DNA of 52,590 nucleotides, taken from positions 1 through 52,590 of the forward strand of contig CANFGS010000015.1 of NCBI GenBank assembly GCA_947446595.1, in the 5' to 3' direction. Within the stretch, counting starts at the first letter, position 1; every line of letters starts with the position of its first letter. This DNA is from Neisseriaceae bacterium. GTDB taxonomy: Bacteria; Pseudomonadota; Gammaproteobacteria; Burkholderiales; UBA11063. Of this stretch, positions 8,229-20,828 are shown piece after piece. Below the pieces are notes generated by a model. The model ran no database searches. It was not told the DNA's origin and saw only the letters and a list, made by a program, of their open reading frames with translations. A program made the position numbers and the translations under genes.

Positions 8229-8546
8229 ATGGCAGTTTATACCAAATATCCTCACAAAGAACTTCACATGCGAGTTCGTCATCTAAACAATCGCGATTTC
8301 GCAATATTATTCGGGGTATTTCTTGGGATGGGGGTTGCTATTGATGGAATCTTCTTCCAACAATTTATAGTAGCACCAATTCTTGGAAATGTGGTTAATC
8401 GTAGTATCTATTTTAAAATAGGTGCCGTAATCCTTAGTGGCGGCACCTTTGGTAACTTACTTAGCTATGTTGGTTCATGCATAGATATAATTACAAATTA
8501 TAATACTATTTTTGACTTAATCGCCAAAATTAGAGGTAAAGACTAG
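8229..8546 (+). CDS. small hypothetical membrane protein
   Basis: I do not recognise this 105-residue protein. A basic, cytosol-like N-terminus (about 25 residues) is followed by two hydrophobic stretches, roughly residues 27-53 (ILFGVFLGMGVAIDG and beyond) and 63-88. They are separated by a short loop with Arg and Lys. The second is Gly-rich (VILSGGTFGNLLSYVG). Spacing of 9 nt from the hydrolase and an aggaaattatt-type leader suggest co-expression. Its end overlaps the convergent DolP-like gene by 4 bases. Confidence 0.65.
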   Translation: MAVYTKYPHKELHMRVRHLNNRDFAILFGVFLGMGVAIDGIFFQQFIVAPILGNVVNRSIYFKIGAVILSGGTFGNLLSYVGSCIDIITNYNTIFDLIAKIRGKD

Positions 8547-9103
8547 AATTTTATTAGATTTACTACTTCTTTAACACCACTGATTTCACGTATGCCACTA
8601 ATTGCACCATTTATTTGTATTTTATTACCAGCATCTTTGCCTAATAAATAAACCACTCCAGCACAAGTTACCACTTTAATATTGTTGGTATTAACTTCTT
8701 TTTGGGCAATTAGTCTGGTTTTGGCAGCTGATGTTATATAAGCATCTTTTGAAATATCACCGATAGATTCTTTTTTGCCTATTTTTAGATGATTCAATAC
8801 TTTTTTAACACCTTCAGTATTTTCTACCGCAAGATTTGCTTTATTATATTCTTTTTGGGATGGAACTTGTCCAGCTAACAAAATATCACTATCATAGCTT
8901 GCAACAGTAAAGCTACCATTTGGAACTTGTGCATCAAGTACAGAATTTACTTTATGCTCCAAAAGTTGGTCATCTACTACACTACCACCTCCACGAGCAT
9001 CAGTTCCTGTTGCAGCAGCAGTACCAACTCCAGCTCCAATTACTGTTGCGGCACAACCAGTCATAGATATTACAACACCTAGCATTAATAATTTTTTTAA
9101 CAT
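8543..9103 (-). CDS. BON-domain outer-membrane lipoprotein, DolP/YraP-like
   Basis: The start at 9103 gives MLKKLLMLGVVISMTGCAATV, a lipoprotein signal peptide with lipobox MTGC; a longer frame to 9130 spoils it. After a Gly/Ala-rich linker two BON domains follow, at about residues 45-105 and 110-185, each with the VxxxhxL pattern (HKVNSVLDAQ; AAKTRLIAQKEVNTNNI). DolP proteins bind anionic phospholipids and support outer-membrane integrity. It is the last gene of the minus-strand run after arginase, only 28 nt away. Family assignment is strong; DolP rather than another BON lipoprotein is inferred from size and lipobox. Confidence 0.8.
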   Translation of the reverse strand: MLKKLLMLGVVISMTGCAATVIGAGVGTAAATGTDARGGGSVVDDQLLEHKVNSVLDAQVPNGSFTVASYDSDILLAGQVPSQKEYNKANLAVENTEGVKKVLNHLKIGKKESIGDISKDAYITSAAKTRLIAQKEVNTNNIKVVTCAGVVYLLGKDAGNKIQINGAISGIREISGVKEVVNLIKF

Positions 9104-9131
9104 TATAAAACTCCTATAATAAAAAAACAAA

Positions 9132-9977
9132 CTATAAAATCACTTTAAGTAATTCTACAATACACCCAATCGTCTGACCGCTTGGGTCAAAATGATCATT
9201 ACATTCTGTAATCTCTAAGCCTATAAGTTTTGATTTATCAATTTTTGATAATGCTTTAATGCAATCAAAAAAATTAATACCATCATTTGCTGGAGTACCA
9301 ACACCTGGGGCAAACTCTGGATCAAAACCGTCTAGATCAATGCTTAAGCCAATTTTATCTACTCGTGAGGTTAACTCATTCCATGCTTCTTCAAACACAT
9401 CAACAAAGCCACGCTCTCCTACTTCTTCGGTATAATAAATCTTTACCCCAAGACGTTCAAGGCGTTCTTTCTCAGCGGCTTCATAAGAGCGAATTCCAAT
9501 AAAAACTATATTTTTAGGGTCTAATTTTGGATTATTATCTAAAATATTCAAAAACTCCCCATATCCCTCACCCATAAGTGTTGCAACTGGCATACCATGA
9601 ATATTGCCACTTTCACTATCTTCAGGTGTATGAGCATCTAAATGTGCATCTAACCAGATTATACCATAGCTTTGATCTTTTAGAGCTGTTGCTATTCCAC
9701 TCCAAGAGCCAATAGCACACGAGTGATCCCCCCCAATTATAACTGGTAGCTGATTGTTTAATACCGCATCTTGGGTTAAAAGTGCTAATTCAGTAAAAAA
9801 GTGTGTAAGTTTAGGTATATCATGCCTTGTGCCAGTATAATACACTATCTTGTCAAACTCTAAACCCAAAGGTTTCAGTAAGCTATTTCTGGATAAAATA
9901 TCCGGGGTATCCGCCGAACCTCTTGTACCAGCACAAGCATCAATCGCTGCACCGATAAGTTTTATTTTATGATTCAT
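9132..9977 (-). CDS. rocF: arginase
   Basis: This ureohydrolase hydrolyses arginine to ornithine and urea. All binuclear manganese motifs are present: GGDHSCAIGSW, the DAHLDAHTPEDSESGNIHGM-type block with three ligands, and SIDLDGFDPEFAPGVG with DxD. The substrate-recognition Ser-Asn-like segment SESGNIHG points to arginase rather than agmatinase. The 281-residue length is normal for bacterial arginases. It starts 1 nt after the ornithine cyclodeaminase stop, so the two are translated together and convert arginine to proline. Confidence 0.9.
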   Translation of the reverse strand: MNHKIKLIGAAIDACAGTRGSADTPDILSRNSLLKPLGLEFDKIVYYTGTRHDIPKLTHFFTELALLTQDAVLNNQLPVIIGGDHSCAIGSWSGIATALKDQSYGIIWLDAHLDAHTPEDSESGNIHGMPVATLMGEGYGEFLNILDNNPKLDPKNIVFIGIRSYEAAEKERLERLGVKIYYTEEVGERGFVDVFEEAWNELTSRVDKIGLSIDLDGFDPEFAPGVGTPANDGINFFDCIKALSKIDKSKLIGLEITECNDHFDPSGQTIGCIVELLKVIL

Positions 9978-9978
9978 A

Positions 9979-11031
9979 TTAGTCCAAAACTGAGATTAAA
10001 TCTTTAGGGTCACTAATTTGTGGGATTAAATCCATCTCATGTCCTATCGAATGTTTATTTGCCAAATCAAGAATTAAACGAAGTACTGAATAGTCCTCAA
10101 TCGCAAACCCAACTGAGTCATATACTGTAATCTCGGCATCACTGGTACGCGCTGGTTTTTTACCCGCAATTAATTCCCATAGCTCAGCATATACTAGTTT
10201 ATCAACTTCATCACTAGTTAATAATTGAATATCACCCTCAATTATTGTTTGTGGCGTATATTCTACAACTATTTTACTTCTATAAAGAGTATTAACATCA
10301 AGTTCAGTCTTACCAGGGCAATCTCCACCCAAACCACTTATATGCATCCCAGGCGACACCCACGAGTCATCAACTACTATAACATGCCCCTTACAAGCAG
10401 TACAAACAACAACCACATCAGCACCAACTACCGCATCTTTAGCAGTGTCACACGGAACCAAATTGTACCCTTTAAGATTATTAGCAAATTTGTCCATAGC
10501 TTTTTTATCGGTATCATAGTACCTAATGGTAGTAAATTTACGTACCAAAAGATGTGCTTTTACTTCAAACTCGCTTTGAGCTCCAGTTCCAATAATAGCC
10601 AAAATACTACTATCTTGACGCGCCAATAAATCACAAGCAATTATTGTAGTTGCTGCAGTTCTAAATGCTGTTAAAACTGTCATTTCTGACACTAATTGCG
10701 GATAACCATTTTCAACCAGGGATAGTTGTCCTGTTGCAATAACTGTTTGTCTTGCGGTAAGAGGATTTTTAGGGTGCCCATTTACGCATTTGTAGGTATA
10801 ATATTTGCTGTCAGCAGTTGGCATTAGCTCAATTACTCCATCGTCAACATGAATAGCATGACGTGGGCTTTTATGAAATTCATGCCAGCGAATAAAATCA
10901 GCTTTTATATACTCTACCAAATCAAGCATGAAATTATCAAATCCATGCATACTTACAATTTTTGCTACATCCTGTACTGTTATGACCTTAGTCAAATGAG
11001 GGGAATAATTAAAACTCCCTGTCGTTTCCAT
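9979..11031 (-). CDS. ornithine cyclodeaminase
   Basis: An NAD-dependent enzyme of the ornithine cyclodeaminase/mu-crystallin family, it converts ornithine to proline and ammonia. Visible are LTARQTVIATGQLSLV, the Rossmann motif AIIGTGAQSEFEVKAH at about residue 145, the Asp-rich DVVVVCTACKG block and ISGLGGDCPGKTELD, which includes the substrate-binding Asp. The length of 350 residues is close to the long bacterial form that pairs with arginase. With the downstream arginase it forms an arginine-ornithine-proline route. It follows eno by 27 nt on the same strand. Confidence 0.88.
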   Translation of the reverse strand: METTGSFNYSPHLTKVITVQDVAKIVSMHGFDNFMLDLVEYIKADFIRWHEFHKSPRHAIHVDDGVIELMPTADSKYYTYKCVNGHPKNPLTARQTVIATGQLSLVENGYPQLVSEMTVLTAFRTAATTIIACDLLARQDSSILAIIGTGAQSEFEVKAHLLVRKFTTIRYYDTDKKAMDKFANNLKGYNLVPCDTAKDAVVGADVVVVCTACKGHVIVVDDSWVSPGMHISGLGGDCPGKTELDVNTLYRSKIVVEYTPQTIIEGDIQLLTSDEVDKLVYAELWELIAGKKPARTSDAEITVYDSVGFAIEDYSVLRLILDLANKHSIGHEMDLIPQISDPKDLISVLD

Positions 11032-11058
11032 GTCTTATTAGCCTATAAAAATTATATC

Positions 11059-12348
<1,290 letters not shown>

Positions 12349-12366
12349 TTATTATCCTTATAAAAT

Positions 12367-13194
12367 TTATAGTTTTTTTACCAGTTTATCAATTGCCATA
12401 ATTTCAGTTAAGAAATTCTCTATATCATACATTGGGAATGAGTTAGGCCCATCAGATTTAGCTTCAGATGGATTAGGATGCGTTTCCATAAATATTCCAC
12501 TTATCCCAACAGCAACAGCAGCACGAGCTAATACCGGCACAAACTCTCTTTGTCCACCAGAGCTAGTTCCTTGCCCTCCAGGCAATTGCACCGAATGTGT
12601 TGCATCAAATACTACCGGGCAGTTAGTTTCTCGCATAACCACAAGACTTCGCATATCAGACACTAGGTTATTGTAGCCAAAGCTAATTCCGCGCTCACAT
12701 GCCATAATCAATCCATGACCTTCAACATTTAGTGCCTTACTAGTCACATGTTTCATATCCCAAGGCCCCAAAAACTGACCTTTTTTGATATTAACTACGT
12801 TCCCAGTTTTAGCTACTGCTTTAATAAAATTGGTTTGACGGCATAAAAATGCTGGGGTTTGCAATATATCAGCAACTTCAGCAACTTGGTCAATCTCTTC
12901 TAGTTCATGTACATCAGTTAGTACCCTAAGGCCTAATTGACTCTTTACTTCAGATAAGATTTTTAGACCATTATCAATTCCAGGACCTCTAAAAGTAGAG
13001 TCGGAACTACGATTAGCTTTATCATAACTTGATTTATAAATAAAGTTTATCCCCAAACGATCAGTAATTTCCTTAAGATAACCAGCCGTATCAATGGCTA
13101 ACTGCTTTGATTCAATCACACAAGGGCCAGCGATTAAAAATAATGGGCGATTAAGACCAATTTCAGTATCAAATAATTTCCAAGTAGTTTGCAT
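12367..13194 (-). CDS. kdsA: 3-deoxy-8-phosphooctulonate synthase
   Basis: KdsA condenses arabinose-5-phosphate with phosphoenolpyruvate to Kdo-8-phosphate for LPS inner core synthesis. Recognised blocks are [64 protein letters not shown] and the C-terminal [15 protein letters not shown]. Length (275) is typical. The N-terminal Asn/KANRSS pattern fits the metal-independent class. It starts 1 nt after pyrG ends. Presence implies an LPS-bearing outer membrane. Confidence 0.96.
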   Translation of the reverse strand: MQTTWKLFDTEIGLNRPLFLIAGPCVIESKQLAIDTAGYLKEITDRLGINFIYKSSYDKANRSSDSTFRGPGIDNGLKILSEVKSQLGLRVLTDVHELEEIDQVAEVADILQTPAFLCRQTNFIKAVAKTGNVVNIKKGQFLGPWDMKHVTSKALNVEGHGLIMACERGISFGYNNLVSDMRSLVVMRETNCPVVFDATHSVQLPGGQGTSSGGQREFVPVLARAAVAVGISGIFMETHPNPSEAKSDGPNSFPMYDIENFLTEIMAIDKLVKKL

Positions 13195-14853
<1,659 letters not shown>

Positions 14854-14925
14854 TCACAGATATTCATTTGAGTTGCAAAGATTTTTGCCATTGTATACGA
14901 TCTTTCTAATTTTATTTATAGCATT

Positions 14926-14931
14926 ATTATA
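14926..14931 (-). promoter_or_regulatory. candidate -10 element upstream of pyrG
   Basis: A perfect TATAAT on the minus strand lies about 95 nt upstream of pyrG. A -35 element is not obvious at 16-18 nt spacing. The 14833-15030 stretch holds no gene. Confidence 0.35.
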
Positions 14932-15030
14932 CCGTATTTCACCTATTGAACGCTCATGATTCATTCAAAAACACCCATCTCGTTAGATGAAAAAGCTAAT
15001 GACCGGTAAGTGGTTTATGGTTATTATATA

Positions 15031-15057
15031 AAAATTAAAACCTACCAATTTGGTAGG
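15031..15057 (-). terminator. intrinsic terminator of the murJ-end operon
   Basis: Read on the minus strand, an 8-bp inverted repeat (CCTACCAA / TTGGTAGG, 15057-15041) is followed at once by TTTTAATTTT. It ends the leftward operon that closes with murJ and prevents run-through into pyrG. Confidence 0.75.
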
Positions 15058-15083
15058 GTAATAAAACTTCTAATAAAGATTGA

Positions 15084-15312
15084 TTACAAGTTACTGCATT
15101 TTAGCTCATTGTCGGTATTCTCTGCATCATAAAATTCTGGACTCCTACTAGAAGAATTTTCCACATCGAATGAGGCAAAGTATGAAACATGCTTTTCCAG
15201 ACAAATTAATTTATTAAAAAACTCGGAATCCATTATAACTGAGTTGAGATTACTATTGGAAAATGCAGAACCTCCAATAGTTTTTACGCTATTTGGGATT
15301 GGTGGTTGATGA
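15084..15312 (-). pseudogene. fragment of a BspA-type leucine-rich-repeat protein
   Basis: Downstream of the murJ stop a frame continues from inside murJ and encodes about 75 residues. It contains PPIPNSVKTIGGSAFSNSNL followed by NSVIMDSEFF, the recurring pattern of LRR_5/BspA-like repeats (IPxSVxxIGxxAFxxxxLxxVxI). Roughly one and a half repeats remain; the rest is Ser/Glu/Asp-rich and no start codon of its own is evident. I take it as a decayed gene fragment stranded between murJ and its terminator. The overlap of the open frame with murJ is fortuitous. Confidence 0.45.
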
Positions 15313-16860
15313 CTAGTGTTTGGCTTGTGTGAAATGATGCACGCGAAAACCCAAAGCAAATAGACTAGCAAAATAACTAACAATAGCAGTTATTAGTAAT
15401 ACAAGAAGTGACAATACCCGAAAATAAGAATCACCATTAAAATCTAATGGTAGAAAATGTTTACAAAGAAATAAACATAAAGCCATAATAACCACAGCTA
15501 TGACTAGCTTGAATAAAAATACCAACCAGCCATTTTGTGGTACATAAATACCACGCTTAATGAGGAAATAACATAAAAGCCCAGCATTAAGACATGCTCC
15601 AAGCCCAATAGATAGAGCAAGTCCCGCATGTTTAAAAGGCCCAATAAAAGCTAGATTCATTAATTGAGTACAAATAAGCACAAAAACTGCAATTTTAACC
15701 GGGGTTTTTATATCTTGATTGGCATAAAAACCAGGCCCAAAAACTTTAACCAAGATTATCCCAGTTAAACCAACAGCATAAGCAATCAAAGCCCTATCAG
15801 TCATTGTTACATCAAATAAGCCAAATTTACCATGCATAAATAGTGTCATCGTGAGCTCTTTGGCAGTAATTGCCAAACCAACAGTTGCAGGTAATGCCAT
15901 TAATAAGCATAACCGCACCCCCCAGTCCATGGTTTTTGAAAATTGGAGTGTATTTTTATTACTCGCGTGTTTTGATAAACTAGGCAACAAAATTGTACCT
16001 AAGGCAACCCCCAAAACTCCTGTTGGAAATTCCATCAATCGATCAGCATAATACATCCACGATACACTACCACTAGGTAAGTATGAAGCAAAAATAGTAT
16101 TTATAACTAAACTAATTTGTGAAATTGACATCGCAAATATGGCTGGCACCATAAGTCTAACCACACGCCAAACTGCACTGTTACGAAAATCAATCCGCGG
16201 CATTACTAGCATATCCATTTTCCGTAGGAAAGGTAATTGAAAACTTAATTGAAGTATTCCACCAACAAACACAGCAACAGCAATTGCCATGATAGGTGGA
16301 TTAAAATAATGTCTTAGTAATAAAGCAAAGATAAGCCATGTTAGATTAAGAATAGTTGGCGTAAATGCTGGTATTGAAAATTTACCCCATGTATTTAGTA
16401 CCCCACTAACAAGAGATGCTATAGATATAAAAAATATATATGGAAATGTTATTCTAAGTAACATAACCGTTAGGTGAAATTTCTGAGGATCATTAGTAAA
16501 ACCAGGAGCTGTAATTAAAATCACCGTCCCCGCAAATACTATCCCTAGAATAGTAAAAAAGATTAGTACCAGTGCTAATAATCCAGTAACACTAGCTACA
16601 AAATCACGAGTCTCCTCATGAGTTCTTTTATTTTTATATTCTGCGAGAACTGGCACAAATGCCTGAGAGAAGGCCCCTTCAGCAAATATTCGCCTAAGTA
16701 AATTTGGTAACTTAAACGCTACCAAAAACGCATCACTAGCAAACCCAGCACCAAAGTAGCGTGCCATAACCATATCACGCATAAATCCAATTATGCGTGA
16801 TATTAAAGTCATGCCACTTACATTAATAAGCGAACGAAATAAGCTTTTTGATTGTGCCAT
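15313..16860 (-). CDS. murJ: lipid II flippase MurJ (MviN)
   Basis: MurJ flips lipid-linked peptidoglycan precursor across the inner membrane. The 515-residue protein shows about 14 hydrophobic segments. Family blocks include [25 protein letters not shown] and [29 protein letters not shown] at the N-terminus, and [24 protein letters not shown] centrally. The Arg residues lining the central cavity (R18, R24-type positions in SRIIGFMRD) are kept. Its ATG lies just after the cytochrome b561 stop with overlap of a base, so they are coupled. It is the last intact gene before the terminator at 15031-15057. Confidence 0.95.
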   Translation of the reverse strand: MAQSKSLFRSLINVSGMTLISRIIGFMRDMVMARYFGAGFASDAFLVAFKLPNLLRRIFAEGAFSQAFVPVLAEYKNKRTHEETRDFVASVTGLLALVLIFFTILGIVFAGTVILITAPGFTNDPQKFHLTVMLLRITFPYIFFISIASLVSGVLNTWGKFSIPAFTPTILNLTWLIFALLLRHYFNPPIMAIAVAVFVGGILQLSFQLPFLRKMDMLVMPRIDFRNSAVWRVVRLMVPAIFAMSISQISLVINTIFASYLPSGSVSWMYYADRLMEFPTGVLGVALGTILLPSLSKHASNKNTLQFSKTMDWGVRLCLLMALPATVGLAITAKELTMTLFMHGKFGLFDVTMTDRALIAYAVGLTGIILVKVFGPGFYANQDIKTPVKIAVFVLICTQLMNLAFIGPFKHAGLALSIGLGACLNAGLLCYFLIKRGIYVPQNGWLVFLFKLVIAVVIMALCLFLCKHFLPLDFNGDSYFRVLSLLVLLITAIVSYFASLFALGFRVHHFTQAKH

Positions 16861-17396
16861 TACTTCTCGTTTTTATTGCACATATTTGGTATCATTCGAC
16901 GTAATAACCTGTCTTTAAGAAAATAATGATGAATTATCGCAATTGCTGCATGCCCAAAAGCTAAGAAAATAATAGCATGAGCAAGCCACAAATGAAACTC
17001 TTTCATTATATGTGTTACCGCTTTAGGATACTCTCCAATAAGTGTGGGTATTGGAATAATACCAAGAAAACTCAATGGATAACCATGAGCCTCAGTCATC
17101 AAAATGCCACCAACAGGAATTACAATCATCAGTATATAAAGTAGTATTTGCCCAACAACAGCAGCAAATTGCTCAGTTTCAGACACTTGTGGTAATTTAT
17201 GTGGGTATTTACTAGTAAAACGCCAAATTATACGAAGTACTACTAATAGTAGAATCGTAAGTCCTATTTGCTTATGCAAATTATATAGACTATTTGTATC
17301 AAGCGTAAGCCCCAAAATATAATTAGTTATTATTAGTAGTGCAATACTCCAATGTAAAAATTTAGCCACTGGATTATAATTATTAACGTGTGCCAT
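16860..17396 (-). CDS. cytochrome b561
   Basis: This di-heme four-helix membrane cytochrome of the CybB family oxidises quinol, in some members with superoxide. Four hydrophobic helices are visible, with His ligands in [34 protein letters not shown] and [13 protein letters not shown]. Length from ATG at 17396 is 178 residues, typical for CybB. AAGGA lies 8 nt upstream of that ATG; the frame extends to 17414 but overlaps the ClC gene further. It overlaps the end of the ClC gene by 14 nt. Confidence 0.88.
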   Translation of the reverse strand: MAHVNNYNPVAKFLHWSIALLIITNYILGLTLDTNSLYNLHKQIGLTILLLVVLRIIWRFTSKYPHKLPQVSETEQFAAVVGQILLYILMIVIPVGGILMTEAHGYPLSFLGIIPIPTLIGEYPKAVTHIMKEFHLWLAHAIIFLAFGHAAIAIIHHYFLKDRLLRRMIPNMCNKNEK

Positions 17397-18675
17397 GATA
17401 TTTTTCCTTATCAATATAAATTAAAACTTGCTGGTGATATACGCTATCACCAAATATTTTGGCAATCTTAGCTGCTATTAGTGAACATAAAATTAGCGGT
17501 AAAACAAAATGTTCTGTATCTGAAACTATAGACATCACCATAATAACTGCCGTAATAGGAGCTCCGGTAATTGCAGACAAAAAACCTACCATCCCCAGAA
17601 GATATAATTGTTGAAGTGGTAAAACTGGTATTAGACGATGAACTAAATCCATAATTCCCAACCCAATTGATAATGCAGTTGAAAAATACCCACCTGGTAC
17701 CCCACCAGCAACTGAGAAAATTGACCCTAAAGCCTTAGATATCCCAAAATACCAAGGAGTATTTAGCGTAGCGTTTAAAAAATGACTACTATCAATTGCT
17801 CCATTACCAAAAGATAATCCACCTGTTAAGACTCCAAGAGCTGCAACTAAAAGTCCAAAGATTCCAGCCGCTAATATTTTATTTTTCTTTTTCCAGATAC
17901 AAAACTTAGAATTACGTCCCACACTTACAAAAACCATTAACCAAGTATATAAAGCACCACAAATTCCACATATTATGCCAGATGCGATAGAAAAAACCAT
18001 CATTTTCCATGAGTACTCAAGGCTATTAACACCAATAGCCCCCATATAGGAATAGTTCCCAGATACTAAAACAGTAAAATACCCAGCAATACCAATACCG
18101 GAGAGTAAAAATACATTTATCCTATGATTACTTTGCCCAATATATTCTTCAATAGCAAAAACAATCCCACCCAAAGGTGCATTAAATGCTGTAGCTACAC
18201 CAACTCCAGCACCGATCCTAATTAAAAGTTTGCGTCTATTTTCTGAAATATTTTTCATTGAGGCAAATATTGAAGAGCAAATCTGGATAGTTGGCCCTTC
18301 TCGCCCAAGTGATGCTCCAGATAAAATACTCATTATAGTTAAAACCACCTTTCCAAACATAGTTTTTAGGGAATAAGTAGCCTGTAATTCGGGTTTATCA
18401 AATACATCTAGTGCATAACCTTGAGATAGTCCACTACCTCCAGCATAGGGGAAATAGCGCGTCAGTAAATACACAATAAGCATAAAAAATAATGGAATAT
18501 AAACTAATATCCAATAATTAAGATAATGAAATATATATAAGCAAGCGTCACTTGCCTTATTAGTAGCCCCAGAAAATAATGCACTCAAAATTCCAGCAAG
18601 TGCACATAGCGCAAAAAACTGAATATTAAATAAAATCGCTTTACTAGTTAAATATCGTCTAAGTCTAATTACCAT
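17383..18675 (-). CDS. ClC-family chloride channel / H+-Cl- antiporter
   Basis: This 430-residue ClC membrane protein has about 10-12 hydrophobic helices. The three selectivity stretches are GGSGLSQG (first, differing from GSGIP), GREGPTIQ with the gating Glu, and GGVPGGYFSTALSIG (third). FAIEEYIG carries the Glu expected at the intracellular proton site of exchangers, so antiport rather than passive channel is likely. No C-terminal CBS domains are present. It overlaps the upstream patatin gene by 11 nt, indicating tight coupling. Roles of bacterial ClCs include acid tolerance; nothing here shows which applies. Confidence 0.88.
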   Translation of the reverse strand: MVIRLRRYLTSKAILFNIQFFALCALAGILSALFSGATNKASDACLYIFHYLNYWILVYIPLFFMLIVYLLTRYFPYAGGSGLSQGYALDVFDKPELQATYSLKTMFGKVVLTIMSILSGASLGREGPTIQICSSIFASMKNISENRRKLLIRIGAGVGVATAFNAPLGGIVFAIEEYIGQSNHRINVFLLSGIGIAGYFTVLVSGNYSYMGAIGVNSLEYSWKMMVFSIASGIICGICGALYTWLMVFVSVGRNSKFCIWKKKNKILAAGIFGLLVAALGVLTGGLSFGNGAIDSSHFLNATLNTPWYFGISKALGSIFSVAGGVPGGYFSTALSIGLGIMDLVHRLIPVLPLQQLYLLGMVGFLSAITGAPITAVIMVMSIVSDTEHFVLPLILCSLIAAKIAKIFGDSVYHQQVLIYIDKEKYHGTR

Positions 18676-19855
18676 GACTATAGTTCCGGCTTTTAGTTAT
18701 AGTATATATAATTTTATCAATTAACTCCTTATTTTCATCTAACATTTTATCAGCAAATTTAATTATCTCCTGCAGATTTCTTTCTCCAGTATTAGTTGGA
18801 CTCATAGAGTTTTCAGGAATACTATTGATCCTAAAGTAAGAAACCTTATCATTAAAACGTGAGGCATCACGCAAATATTGTTCAAGAAAATCAATATATA
18901 ACTTACTACTTAGTGCTGGCGCGCTAAATAAATACTGATATATACCATATAGACCAAACCCAAACATACTACGATAGTCATATTTAATTTCCTCAGTGTC
19001 TCCATTCCCAATCAAAATCATATTTAATTTTTTATTAGGAAACAAAATCTGCATCTGTAACAAAACTTGTAAAATAGGATTATTAAGAATTACTGCAGGA
19101 TCAATAAATAAATGATCACGTCCTTTCAAGCGAAATGCTACTGGTGGAAATAACATCGGAGGACTTGACGCACCGTTTATCAAATCCTTGGTTAAGTAAT
19201 TATCATTTGAATGCCCATGTGGTGGATTCCAGTTTTTAACAATTTGTAGGTTATTTTCATCAATATTATATACTGGAATTAATATATTACCTTTTAGTTC
19301 ACCAAGAGTTGTATCACCAAAAAACTCTTCCAATACTTTAATCTTATTATCTGGCAAGAATCTTGGAGCAAATAAGCCAAACATAGTTAAAAACTGGTGA
19401 TACCATGGAGACGAAAACATACGACTTGCATGACTATAGTAATTATTGCGAACTTCAGTTGCGGAGAATTTGTAACCGCCGTTATCATCTCCTACCATAA
19501 GACTTGATACTGAAATCGCCCCTGTTGATGAACCTGAGGCAAAATCAAATAATTCGCCAATCTTTTTGCCAGTTTTTTCCTCGATATAGGATAAGACATG
19601 AAGTGGAATAAGACCGCGTAGTCCACCACCAGTTAGAATCAAAACATTTATTTCATCAGCATGCTCAAATTGCTCAAGTATTTGGTGATGCGTTTTTAAA
19701 GATTTATCACCAACTATAACATCCCGCTCACTAGGTAATAAATATTTACGGGTTAAATAATTTAGATAAATTATAACAGCTACTGAATAAGTTATCCAAT
19801 ATAGAAAAATAGCAATAATTATAAAGTCTGAAATCATTCCATCATGAGTATGCAT
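18665..19855 (-). CDS. patatin-like phospholipase
   Basis: The protein (396 residues) starts with one membrane-spanning segment (about residues 8-30). Then comes the patatin lipase domain with the oxyanion motif LTGGGLRGLIPLHVL and the nucleophile motif GSSTGAIS. The dyad Asp lies in FIDPAVILNNPIL, a variant of the usual DGG/A. Patatins hydrolyse phospholipids and neutral lipids. A membrane-anchored, non-secreted form is suggested by the N-terminal helix, arguing for a cellular lipid role rather than a secreted ExoU-like effector. It overlaps the ClC gene start and follows sppA by 30 nt. Confidence 0.85.
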   Translation of the reverse strand: MHTHDGMISDFIIIAIFLYWITYSVAVIIYLNYLTRKYLLPSERDVIVGDKSLKTHHQILEQFEHADEINVLILTGGGLRGLIPLHVLSYIEEKTGKKIGELFDFASGSSTGAISVSSLMVGDDNGGYKFSATEVRNNYYSHASRMFSSPWYHQFLTMFGLFAPRFLPDNKIKVLEEFFGDTTLGELKGNILIPVYNIDENNLQIVKNWNPPHGHSNDNYLTKDLINGASSPPMLFPPVAFRLKGRDHLFIDPAVILNNPILQVLLQMQILFPNKKLNMILIGNGDTEEIKYDYRSMFGFGLYGIYQYLFSAPALSSKLYIDFLEQYLRDASRFNDKVSYFRINSIPENSMSPTNTGERNLQEIIKFADKMLDENKELIDKIIYTITKSRNYSHGN

Positions 19856-19885
19856 TTAAACCTACTTCTAAATTGGTTATCTCAA

Positions 19886-20824
19886 TCAGTTAATGGTAGC
19901 TAAATTATCCAACGAAACAGCTTGTTTAGCACCATCTACCATACTAACACCTAGCTTTTTTGCAATTCTATCAATTGGATCTTCCTCAGGAGTAAAATCA
20001 ACAATATTCTGTGATTTATACTCAGTTCGTGCCAAAGAATCAACTGATGCAAAGCCATCAATAAGCCCAAGTTTGATAGCATCTTCCCCTATCCAATAAC
20101 GCCCAGAGAATAAATCTGGGTCATCATGTAAACGCTTACCACGACCTTGTTTTACTGCATTAGTAAATTGTTCATGAATCTTATCCATCATATCTTGCTG
20201 CATAGCATTTTGTTCAGAATTTGCAGGAATAAAAGGATAACCCATAGCTTTATTGCGCCCTGAGATTATCAAACGACTATCAACCCCAATCTTATCCATT
20301 AAGCCGTTTAGTCCAAACCCAGTATAAATAACCCCTATAGAACCAACTATACTTGATGGATTAGCATAAATTTTATTCGCTGCACTAGCAATATAGTAAC
20401 AACCTGAAGCACATACTTCCTCAACTACAACATCAATTGGTTTTTTAGGATACAGTTTACGTAGCCGTAGTATTTCGTTATATACCATATTAGAATATAC
20501 TGGAGATCCACCAGGTGAGTTAGCCTCAATAATAACTGCTTTAGTTTTATCATCTTCCATTGCATCTTCTAACCCGTCACGTAAATGTTGATAGGTTTTA
20601 TTTTCGTCACTAATCACCCCAGTTAATTTAACTAGCGCAATTTGTTGACCACTTTTTTTAGGCTCAATATCTTTTTTACCAAAAATTGCCAATAAACCTC
20701 CAGCAATTATTATTAGCCAAATAATCCGAAAAAATATTTTCCAACGCCTTGTACGCCTTTGTTCTTTAATAGTCTCTAAAACCATTTTCTCAATTATTGA
20801 GTGCTCAAACTTATTCATATCCAT
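19886..20824 (-). CDS. sppA: signal peptide peptidase SppA, short form
   Basis: A membrane-bound Ser-Lys protease that degrades cleaved signal peptides. An N-terminal membrane helix (about residues 29-46, IFFRIIWLIIIAGGLLAIF) is followed by the S49 domain: ANSPGGSPVYSNM, the catalytic Ser in EEVCASGCYYIASAANKIYANPSS-type sequence, GSIGVI and the Lys in SGRNKAMGY. At 312 residues it is the single-domain form, as in Bacillus and many proteobacteria, not the double-domain E. coli SppA. It starts 4 nt after yceI ends. Confidence 0.92.
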   Translation of the reverse strand: MDMNKFEHSIIEKMVLETIKEQRRTRRWKIFFRIIWLIIIAGGLLAIFGKKDIEPKKSGQQIALVKLTGVISDENKTYQHLRDGLEDAMEDDKTKAVIIEANSPGGSPVYSNMVYNEILRLRKLYPKKPIDVVVEEVCASGCYYIASAANKIYANPSSIVGSIGVIYTGFGLNGLMDKIGVDSRLIISGRNKAMGYPFIPANSEQNAMQQDMMDKIHEQFTNAVKQGRGKRLHDDPDLFSGRYWIGEDAIKLGLIDGFASVDSLARTEYKSQNIVDFTPEEDPIDRIAKKLGVSMVDGAKQAVSLDNLATIN

Positions 20825-20828
20825 AATT

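Noticed and set aside
10225-10629. 134-codon open frame on the plus strand
   Set aside because: It lies entirely opposite the ornithine cyclodeaminase gene and has no ribosome site or family features.
18665-19855. Patatin as a secreted ExoU-like effector of the toxin region
   Set aside because: It sits in a housekeeping operon, has an N-terminal membrane helix and lies more than 5 kb from the toxin-like genes.
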